Positions 1-4,938 of a stretch of DNA of 5,358 bases are shown piece after piece. Origin of the DNA: a bacterium (GTDB taxonomy: Bacteria > Vulcanimicrobiota > Xenobia > RGZZ01); the NCBI GenBank assembly GCA_021782195.1, contig JAJXVI010000218.1, positions 1 through 5,358 on the forward strand. The letters run 5' to 3'. Positions within the stretch are counted from its first letter, which is position 1; each line of letters opens with the position of its first letter. The translations under genes were made by a program, and so were the position numbers. The notes beneath the pieces are model-generated. The model was not told the DNA's origin. It saw only the letters and a program-made list of their open reading frames with translations, and ran no database searches.

Positions 1-43
1 CGGCGTTCGGTCTCGTCTTCGTGCCCGGCTCGGTGCTGCTCAT
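1..43 (-). CDS. Partial leftward gene, N-terminus only (unknown product)
   Basis: Read on the minus strand, an ATG at 43-41 opens a frame that stays open to the window edge and gives MSSTEPGTKTRPNA. An AGGAGG Shine-Dalgarno sequence (minus strand, 57-52) sits 8 nt upstream of the ATG. This is a textbook arrangement and is the main reason to call a gene on only 14 codons. The visible residues are polar, basic and probably disordered, so they do not identify a family. A TetR-type operator lies in the shared intergenic region (276-292), and TetR regulators are often divergent from the gene they control. A TetR-family regulator is therefore one possibility, but that is inference from context only. 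The start is well supported; the function is unknown. Confidence 0.7.
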   Translation of the reverse strand, partial: MSSTEPGTKTRPNA

Positions 44-50
44 GGTCGAT

Positions 51-68
51 TCCTCCTGCACGGGAGGA
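51..68 (-). promoter_or_regulatory. Hairpin that sequesters the Shine-Dalgarno of the leftward gene
   Basis: TCCTCC (51-56) and GGAGGA (63-68) are perfect reverse complements with a 6-nt loop (57-62). In the leftward transcript this puts the AGGAGG Shine-Dalgarno sequence of the 43-1 gene in the 3' arm of a 6-bp stem, with an anti-Shine-Dalgarno-like TCCTCC just upstream. Such a structure would be expected to lower translation initiation. I see no aptamer-like sequence around it, so no ligand or regulator can be proposed. The short stem may simply be a chance match to a purine-rich site. Confidence 0.4.
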
Positions 69-101
69 GTTCAGAGCACGTTGCTGGATCCCTGCTGACG
101 A

Positions 102-138
102 GGTGCGTTCCCCGTGACGCTCGGGCGGTCTCGCCTGG
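102..138. repeat. 37-bp direct repeat, copy 1
   Basis: This 37-bp unit begins GGTGCGTTCCCCGTGACG and ends TCTCGCCTGG. It recurs at 181-217 with one mismatch, a G at position 126 against a C at 205. The flanks of the two copies do not align, so the boundaries are sharp. In this copy the 3' part can fold as GGCG-GTCT-CGCC (124-135); the substitution in copy 2 breaks that stem. The unit lies in non-coding DNA between divergent genes. It could be an interspersed genomic repeat, a protein-binding site, or debris of a larger duplication. Confidence 0.85.
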
Positions 139-162
139 AAGGACGCAATCCTGGCGTCCTTC
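138..162. repeat. Perfect inverted repeat (hairpin) between the direct repeats
   Basis: GAAGGACGC (138-146) and GCGTCCTTC (154-162) form a perfect 9-bp stem around a 7-nt loop. No T-run follows on either strand, so it is not a standard intrinsic terminator. It fills most of the 42 bp between the two 37-bp repeats and abuts a second hairpin at 162-180. The arrangement suggests a structured repeat element or a terminator-like insulator between the divergent genes. Confidence 0.7.
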
Positions 163-180
163 TGCGCGCATTCGGCGCAG
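162..180. repeat. Second perfect inverted repeat between the direct repeats
   Basis: CTGCGC (162-167) and GCGCAG (175-180) form a perfect 6-bp stem with a 7-nt loop. It shares base 162 with the preceding hairpin and ends exactly where direct-repeat copy 2 begins (181). Together the two hairpins and the two direct repeats make a compact composite element spanning 102-217. Confidence 0.55.
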
Positions 181-217
181 GGTGCGTTCCCCGTGACGCT
201 CGGGCCGTCTCGCCTGG
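181..217. repeat. 37-bp direct repeat, copy 2
   Basis: This copy is identical to the unit at 102-138 at 36 of 37 positions, with C at 205 replacing G at 126. The start-to-start period is 79 bp. It lies about 38 bp upstream of the candidate -35 box at 255-260, so a role as an upstream activator or repressor site for the malic enzyme promoter is possible but unproven. Confidence 0.85.
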
Positions 218-254
218 TCTGCTCAAACCACGCGAATTCGGCCTTCATTTCTGA

Positions 255-283
255 TTGCATTCACGCCCCAACTGTCGTACACT
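255..283 (+). promoter_or_regulatory. Candidate sigma70-type promoter for maeA
   Basis: TTGCAT (255-260) matches the -35 consensus at four of six positions. A 17-bp spacer separates it from TACACT (278-283), which also matches the -10 consensus at four of six. Transcription would start near 290 and leave a leader of roughly 148 nt before the malic enzyme ATG at 438. The -10 hexamer lies inside the perfect palindrome at 276-292. That overlap makes both elements more believable and suggests direct repression. Confidence 0.5.
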
Positions 284-292
284 CGGTGTACG
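276..292. promoter_or_regulatory. TetR-type operator palindrome
   Basis: CGTACAC (276-282) and GTGTACG (286-292) are perfect 7-bp inverted arms around the centre TCG, making a 17-bp dyad. The GTACAC-N3-GTGTAC pattern resembles operators bound by TetR-family dimers. It covers the candidate -10 box (278-283), so binding would be expected to block transcription of the malic enzyme gene. The regulator may be the truncated leftward gene or may be encoded elsewhere. The palindrome is seen directly; the TetR assignment is inference from the dyad pattern. Confidence 0.6.
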
Positions 293-329
293 CACCTCCC
301 ACGGCGAGTGGCAGACTGCCCTCGGTAAT

Positions 330-402
330 CGCCCTGTCGACGGGCGGGTTTGCTGCGTGTGTCTGGGTTCGCTAGCGATATTTCTGGCGTCAACCTTACG
401 CC
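330..402 (+). other. Structured 5' leader of maeA (two small hairpins)
   Basis: In the predicted leader, CGCCC (330-334) pairs with GGGCG (342-346), and GGCGT (386-390) pairs with ACGCC (398-402). Both are 5-bp stems with 7-nt loops. The first is followed by GGTTTGC, too poor in T for a convincing terminator. No known riboswitch core is recognisable. The remaining non-coding DNA between 293 and 437 shows nothing else I can support; short frames there lack ribosome binding sites. Confidence 0.3.
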
Positions 403-437
403 GAAATGCCACCTGATCGGATGACCGGAGAGAGAGC

Positions 438-2165
438 ATGGCAACCACTGTTCCGATGTCCCCCGTCCTGCGTGATCTCGTGATTGAGACCGACCTTCGC
501 GGTCACTGTCTTCTTGAAGACCCGTCGCTGAACAAGGATACCGCGTTCAGCGAGGCTGAGCGGGAGGAGTTGGGGCTGCTGGGCCTGCTTCCTCCGCATG
601 TAACCTCGCTCGACGTACAGGCGCAGCGCGTCTACGAGGCGTATCAGGCCAAGGACACCGACCTCGAGCGTCACATCTTCCTGCGAGCGCTGCAAGACAC
701 CAACGAGGTGCTCTTCTATCGGTTGCTTGACGATCACATTGCCGAGATGATGCCGATTGTGTACACGCCCGTGGTGGGTACCGCCTGTCAGCGGTTCTGC
801 CACATCTATCGGCGTCCGCGCGGACTTTTCGTGCCCTATTCGCAGCGCGACAGCATTCCCGCCATCCTGCGGAATGCTCCACGCCGCCACGACGCGAACG
901 TCGAGGTCATCGTGGTTACCGATGGGGAGCGCATTCTCGGTCTGGGGGACCAGGGGGCGGGTGGCATGGGAATTCCCATCGGAAAGCTTTCACTCTACAC
1001 ACTTTGCGCGGGAATTGACCCGGCGGTGACGCTTCCGATCTTGCTCGATGTCGGTACCGACAACGCGGCCAACCTGGTCGACCCGCTCTATCTGGGATGG
1101 CGTCACGAACGCATTCGCGGAGCTGACTACGACGCGTTCGTCGAGCAGTTCGTGCAGGCGCTCGAGGAGTGGGCTCCCTTCGTACTGCTGCAATGGGAGG
1201 ACTTTGGCAAGGATCACGCTCGCAGACTGCTTGATCGCTACCGAAACCGTCTCTGCACCTTCAACGACGACCTGCAGGGCACGGCGGCCGTGACGGTGGC
1301 GGGTTTGCTGGCCGCGGTGCGTTCGACCGGCGCGCGCCTGGGCGACCAGCGCGTGCTGATCGTGGGGGCGGGGACGGCCGGGGTAGGCATCGCCGATCTT
1401 CTCGTGAAGACGATGGAAGAAGAGGGAATGAGCCGTTCGGACGCGCTGTCGTGTCTGCTGCTGGTCGGGCGCGATGGTCCCCTTGTGGCCGGCGCTTCGC
1501 AGTTGACCGCACAGCAGCGACCGTATGCGTGGCCGGCCCAGCGCTTTGAAGACTGGGGAGCGCGTGATTCGCTGGAGCAGGTCGTGCGCCACGCACGTCC
1601 CACGGTACTGATCGGGGTGTGCGCCCACGGCGGAATCTTCACCGAGCAGGTGATTCGCACGATGCGGGAAGCCGCCCCGAGACCGATCGTGTTCGCGCTG
1701 TCAAACCCGAACTCGAGTTGCGAGGCCGATCCGCACGATGTCCTTCGATGGACCGACGGGATGGCTGTGGTTGCGACCGGCAGTCCTTACGATCCGTGGC
1801 GCAGCGAGGGCCGTGAAGTATCGGTGGCGCAGTGCAACAATGCGTACGTGTTTCCCGGGGTCGGACTCGGAGTGCTTGCGGCGCGTGCTCGACGTGTCAC
1901 TGACGGCATGTTCATGGCGGCCGCGCGCGCACTGGCTGACCTTTCGCCTGCGCTGCATGCTGCTGATGCGCCGCTGTTTCCACCTCTTGCGGCGATTCGC
2001 GAGGTGTCGAGAACGGTTGCCCGCGCGGTCGCCCTCGCAGCGCAGGCCGAGGGAGTGGCCCCTGAAATTTCTGAGACCGAACTGCAACTCCGCATCGCAC
2101 AGCGTATGTGGATGCCGCGCTACCCCAGGGTACGCCCGCGTGAACGACGCACCGCTCCCACCTAG
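438..2165 (+). CDS. maeA: Malic enzyme, NAD-type (oxaloacetate-decarboxylating malate dehydrogenase)
   Basis: This 575-aa cytoplasmic enzyme converts malate to pyruvate and CO2 with reduction of NAD(P), linking the TCA cycle to pyruvate. Its length is normal for the large-type MaeA/SfcA family (E. coli MaeA is 565 aa). Motifs in order are YTPVVG with the catalytic Tyr109, RRPRGLF (126-131), the GLGDQG block (168-173), IGKL with catalytic Lys183, metal ligands Glu254-Asp255 in WEDFGK, FNDDLQGTA (275-283) with Asp278, the Rossmann motif GAGTAGVGIA (310-319), LSNPN (421-425), and QCNNAYVFPG (465-474). The QCNN form is the one seen in E. coli MaeA. The ATG at 438 is chosen because GGAG (427-430) lies 7 nt upstream. 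One oddity is Gly344 in 'LLVGRDG', where the family usually has Asp at the end of the second Rossmann strand. NAD preference is inferred from the subfamily. A TetR-type operator lies upstream. Confidence 0.95.
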   Translation: MATTVPMSPVLRDLVIETDLRGHCLLEDPSLNKDTAFSEAEREELGLLGLLPPHVTSLDVQAQRVYEAYQAKDTDLERHIFLRALQDTNEVLFYRLLDDHIAEMMPIVYTPVVGTACQRFCHIYRRPRGLFVPYSQRDSIPAILRNAPRRHDANVEVIVVTDGERILGLGDQGAGGMGIPIGKLSLYTLCAGIDPAVTLPILLDVGTDNAANLVDPLYLGWRHERIRGADYDAFVEQFVQALEEWAPFVLLQWEDFGKDHARRLLDRYRNRLCTFNDDLQGTAAVTVAGLLAAVRSTGARLGDQRVLIVGAGTAGVGIADLLVKTMEEEGMSRSDALSCLLLVGRDGPLVAGASQLTAQQRPYAWPAQRFEDWGARDSLEQVVRHARPTVLIGVCAHGGIFTEQVIRTMREAAPRPIVFALSNPNSSCEADPHDVLRWTDGMAVVATGSPYDPWRSEGREVSVAQCNNAYVFPGVGLGVLAARARRVTDGMFMAAARALADLSPALHAADAPLFPPLAAIREVSRTVARAVALAAQAEGVAPEISETELQLRIAQRMWMPRYPRVRPRERRTAPT

Positions 2166-2253
2166 CCGGAGGGCCGACGTACCGTCGCACCAGTCGCTGT
2201 TGACGGCGTGATCGACGCGGCCGACCCTTGCCCACCGCGCACGGAGCTGCCCG

Positions 2254-2277
2254 GGCCAGAGCGGCCGTGGCTCGGCC
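2254..2277 (+). other. Imperfect GC hairpin in the maeA-cassette gap
   Basis: In the 136-bp gap after maeA, GGCC-A-GAGC (2254-2262) pairs with GCTC-GGCC (2270-2277), leaving one bulged A and a 7-nt loop. It is followed by TTCCGGG rather than a T-run, so it is at best a weak or factor-assisted terminator. A TTGACG box at 2200-2205 resembles a -35 element, but no acceptable -10 lies 16-18 bp downstream. The cassette may therefore have its own unrecognised promoter or be transcribed by read-through from maeA. Confidence 0.3.
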
Positions 2278-2301
2278 TTCCGGGATGAGGAGACACCCCA
2301 T

Positions 2302-2829
2302 ATGTTTCGACTCCGATGTTTGCAGGTCTCTGAAGCTTCGCGTGAGCGAAGCGCGTTGGAGTGTAGCGACGTCTTCGTACCAGACACGCTGGCCGAATCG
2401 ATCGGTGACTCAACCGCCGCAGGATCGTGTGAGAGCGACCCTGACTCTCCCCGATTTTCCGCGCCGGCCGGCCCTGTTGTTGGCGATTCGTGGCCGGAGG
2501 TGGCTTCGTTCGAGGACGGAACGGGTCAGACTGTCGTGGGCATGCAACTTCGGCAGCTCGTCCTGGCGCTCGATATTCTGGACCCTTCCGAGGTGACCGT
2601 CTACCAGGAGGAGCTTGTCGAGTACCTCGACCGACAGATCACGATTTTTGAACGTCTGGTCTCGCAGGGCGGTCCTCAGGAACCTGCCGACCAGATCCTC
2701 TGGGGGTTGGCCCAGCTCAGACTGCTTGCGGAGGATCTGGCAGGCGTCTCGGTGAATGAAGCCCTGTGGAGGATTGATGACGCAGAGCTTGCGCTTGGCG
2801 CTGGCCGCAAGCTCCTCCCTCCAGTCTGA
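2302..2829 (+). CDS. Acidic helical protein of unknown family, possible effector chaperone/adaptor
   Basis: This 175-aa protein has no recognised domain. GAGGAGA (2287-2293) lies 8-9 nt upstream of the ATG at 2302 and decides the start. Residues 1 to about 78 are low in hydrophobicity and rich in Ser, Asp and Pro, probably disordered, and contain all three cysteines. From Met81 the sequence becomes a run of amphipathic, Leu/Glu/Asp-rich helices, for example QLRQLVLALDIL and YQEELVEYLDRQITIFERL. No signal peptide or membrane segment is visible. The stop codon (2827-2829) lies 18 nt before the favoured start of the metalloprotease gene and abuts an alternative ATG, so the two are probably co-transcribed and translationally coupled. 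Small acidic helical proteins encoded just upstream of a toxin are often secretion chaperones or adaptors. That is the working guess, not a homology call. WXG100-like Trp-x-Gly is not present. Confidence 0.8.
   Translation: MFRLRCLQVSEASRERSALECSDVFVPDTLAESIGDSTAAGSCESDPDSPRFSAPAGPVVGDSWPEVASFEDGTGQTVVGMQLRQLVLALDILDPSEVTVYQEELVEYLDRQITIFERLVSQGGPQEPADQILWGLAQLRLLAEDLAGVSVNEALWRIDDAELALGAGRKLLPPV
2335..2352 (+). other. Stable GNRA-capped hairpin early in the coding region
   Basis: GCTTCGC (2335-2341) and GCGAAGC (2346-2352) form a perfect 7-bp stem closed by GTGA, a GNRA-type tetraloop. It begins 33 nt after the ATG of the 175-aa gene. RNA folding of this stability just after a start codon can affect initiation or mRNA stability. 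It could also be a leftover of a non-coding leader if the true start were further downstream. No T-run follows, so it is not a terminator. Confidence 0.45.
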
Positions 2830-2835
2830 ATGCCG

Positions 2836-2842
2836 AAAGGAG
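2836..2842 (+). promoter_or_regulatory. Ribosome binding site that favours a TTG start for the metalloprotease gene
   Basis: AAAGGAG (2836-2842) lies 5 nt upstream of TTG 2848-2850. The in-frame ATG at 2830 directly abuts the TGA of the preceding gene but has only pyrimidine-rich sequence (CTCCTCCCTCCAG) before it. TTG 2848 is therefore favoured. Initiation at ATG 2830 by coupling to the upstream stop would add six residues (MPKGVP). Confidence 0.6.
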
Positions 2843-2847
2843 TCCCG

Positions 2848-4905
2848 TTGGACACGCTCACGAGTACCCCCGCCTCTCGCGCCGTAACGCCTCAGGGTGG
2901 AATGGGTCCGGCCCGGACAGTGTCTGGCGCGTCTCGCCACAACCTTGCCCTTCAGGGTACGATGCGTCAGGCTGCAGACCAACTCTATCAGCCGGACGGC
3001 ACGTTGTTTTCCGTCATTCCCAGCGTGAGCCAGGGTGTTAATTCCGCCTCACGGCTGTTTGGACCCTCCAACTCCGCCACTCCCATCACTCCTGGGCCCA
3101 TTACGACGACGCTGGAGCCAGGTCAGGCCTTCGGTGGCATGCCACCAGGATCTGACTACTGGAGCCAGACCGGCACGATTGTGCACTCCAGCGCACGTGG
3201 GCAGTGGGTTGACCTGGGCAACGGGGTACGCCGATGGGAGGGTGCCGACGGCTTCAAGCACATTCAGGGGCTGTCCATGGATGGCACCCCCGTGACGCAC
3301 TCGATGCAGGGGCAGAACGAGTGGTGGTTTGTCGAACAGAATCGCCTCAATCCTCAGATTCGAACCAGCGCGCAAGAAGCCGCGCTGGCCAGTCCGGGGA
3401 AACCGGAGACCTTCCAACCCAGAGGTCTGAACGCCTCTCCAATGGAGATCACCCAGCATCCTCCCGCAGCGGATGGTGCTCAATGGTCGATCATCCGACA
3501 GGCCAGCGGAGATACGGTCAACATCTATAGCCAGTCTCCTCTTGACATACACGGGGTCCAGAACGTGGCCCAGGCAGTGTCCGACGCCCCTCCTTCTGTC
3601 TATCCGCACGGCCGAAGTGTCTATGTGCTTGACAGGCTTGGCGAAGTGCGCACAGCCGGCGGCACCAGCGTTTCCAATGCCGCCGGGACGACTTTCGGAA
3701 CGGATCTCACCGCAACCCGGGACATGCTGGCCCGTTCGACTGACACCGCCTATACCCTCAATCACGAGGCGGGTCACGTACTCGATCACACACCGGGTGG
3801 GGCACTTTCTGAGACTGCGACAAACGCCAGCGGTAACAGGATCTTCGGCCAGGGAAGACTCGAGAACGGGGCCCTCGGCGAAGTTGATCTCCGCAGGTCT
3901 GACTTTGTCTCGGAATACGCCTCGCGTAATGCCGCCGAAGATTTTGCCGAGACGCATCGCTATGCACTGGAGATGCGTCAGGGCTACAACGCCCAGAATC
4001 CAGGTGCCGATCTCTTCAATCTCGACGGTCCCGGTTTCCGCCAGGAGTTGCAAAATCGGGGCATTTCTCCGGGTCTTACGAACAAGATGGACGTGGTGGC
4101 CGACCAGTATCGTGCGTCCGCTGCACGTGCATCGCAGCCCGAGGCCGCCATGCACGCTCCCGTGGAGGCGCGCACACCGGTGCCGTTAAGCCCGGAACCA
4201 CCCGTCACCGATGCGCCGGCTGCGACCCGCCTGGCGGCGGCCGACCTTCCCGAGGTTGCGCCGGCCGCGGAAGGAGTGTCTACGCTTGGAAAGGTGGCAG
4301 TCGTTGCCGAAAAGGCGGGCGGAGCCCTCGCGGTCGTGGGAGGAGGCTTCCAGACTGCGCAAGGGGTCGGCGAACTGCGCAGTGGTCACGTCACCAACGG
4401 TGTTGCCGATACCGGCCAGGGCGCGTTGAACGTTGCCGGTGGCGCGGCAATGCTGGTCGGCGGTGCGGCCTCGACGGTTGCGGCGCCAATTGCGCTGGGA
4501 GCCGGTGCGCTCATCGACGGCGGTCGCGACGTCATCAACGGGGTGCGTGAGCACGATACGGAGAAGGTCGCGGTTGGCGGGGCCAAAGGTCTTGCGGGCA
4601 CGCTCATGGCGGCTGGAGGGGTCGCCGCCGCAACGGGAGCGGGGGCTCCCGTGGGCGCTGCCCTGGCCCTTGCGGGTGGTGCCATCTACGCCGGAGCGGC
4701 CGTCTACGAGCATCGCAAAGCAGTAGAGCATTTCGCCTCGAACGTCTCCAACGAAGCCCTCAAGGGAGGCGAGAGGGCCGCGCACGCCGTGGAAAACCTG
4801 GCGAGTGGCGCGCGCGTCGCCGCTGGGACCGCTGCCGATCAGGTTGCCACGACCCTCGGCGGTGCCATCCACGGAGCTCAGTCGTGGGTACAGCGCTGGT
4901 TCTGA
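2848..4905 (+). CDS. Putative effector/toxin: anthrax-lethal-factor-like zinc metalloprotease with glycine-zipper hydrophobic C-terminus
   Basis: This 685-aa protein (TTG start) appears to be a zincin protease. HEAGH gives His306, Glu307 and His310. It is followed by Tyr357 and Glu364 in Y-x3-N-x2-E-x-F-A-E. From known LF structure, zinc is bound by His686, His690 and Glu735, and Tyr728 assists catalysis. The Tyr-to-Glu spacing of 7 and the N, F-A-E residues are the same here. Residues 1 to about 110 are Gly/Ser/Thr/Pro-rich and probably disordered. About 110-280 is an unassigned region with Trp-rich segments, about 280-420 the protease, and about 425-475 a Pro/Ala linker. About 478-620 holds Gly/Ala-rich hydrophobic stretches (491-502, 526-556, 579-620), and 621-685 is an amphipathic tail ending VQRWF. 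The protein has no cysteine and no visible signal peptide. It sits between two small genes, apparently in one operon. Its target and delivery route are unknown. The protease call is strong; a toxin role is inference. Confidence 0.85.
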   Translation: MDTLTSTPASRAVTPQGGMGPARTVSGASRHNLALQGTMRQAADQLYQPDGTLFSVIPSVSQGVNSASRLFGPSNSATPITPGPITTTLEPGQAFGGMPPGSDYWSQTGTIVHSSARGQWVDLGNGVRRWEGADGFKHIQGLSMDGTPVTHSMQGQNEWWFVEQNRLNPQIRTSAQEAALASPGKPETFQPRGLNASPMEITQHPPAADGAQWSIIRQASGDTVNIYSQSPLDIHGVQNVAQAVSDAPPSVYPHGRSVYVLDRLGEVRTAGGTSVSNAAGTTFGTDLTATRDMLARSTDTAYTLNHEAGHVLDHTPGGALSETATNASGNRIFGQGRLENGALGEVDLRRSDFVSEYASRNAAEDFAETHRYALEMRQGYNAQNPGADLFNLDGPGFRQELQNRGISPGLTNKMDVVADQYRASAARASQPEAAMHAPVEARTPVPLSPEPPVTDAPAATRLAAADLPEVAPAAEGVSTLGKVAVVAEKAGGALAVVGGGFQTAQGVGELRSGHVTNGVADTGQGALNVAGGAAMLVGGAASTVAAPIALGAGALIDGGRDVINGVREHDTEKVAVGGAKGLAGTLMAAGGVAAATGAGAPVGAALALAGGAIYAGAAVYEHRKAVEHFASNVSNEALKGGERAAHAVENLASGARVAAGTAADQVATTLGGAIHGAQSWVQRWF

Positions 4906-4938
4906 GCCGATGGGTCAGGCAGAAGAGGAAAGAGAATC

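Noticed and set aside
102..217. CRISPR array suggested by a 37-bp repeat with a 42-bp 'spacer' and a GTTCCCCG-like core
   Set aside because: Only two units are present, the intervening DNA is itself two perfect palindromes, the period of 79 bp fits no common type with this repeat, and no cas genes are visible.
193..448. Small frames on both strands in the intergenic region upstream of maeA
   Set aside because: None has a ribosome binding site, and they run across the promoter and operator; composition looks random.
2278..2306. Possible promoter TTCCGG-N17-TATGTT overlapping the start of the 175-aa gene
   Set aside because: The -35 box is very poor, and a start of transcription inside the gene would remove the good ribosome binding site.
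1701..2387. 228-aa minus-strand frame spanning the maeA end and the intergenic gap
   Set aside because: It is antisense to a well-supported malic enzyme, rich in Arg/Ser/His as shadow frames are, and has no recognisable domain.
2848..2950. N-terminal secretion signal or WXG/LXG domain on the metalloprotease
   Set aside because: No basic n-region with a hydrophobic core, no Tat twin-arginine, and no Trp-x-Gly or Leu-x-Gly helical hairpin is present in the first 100 residues.
3049..4155. 368-aa open frame on the minus strand opposite the metalloprotease
   Set aside because: It is a GC-driven antisense frame with no ribosome binding site and Cys/Arg-rich composition; the plus-strand frame has clear protein motifs.
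2848..4905. Low lysine content of the protease as an adaptation of AB toxins to avoid ubiquitination
   Set aside because: The neighbouring malic enzyme is equally lysine-poor (5 of 575), so this reflects overall amino-acid composition in this genome.
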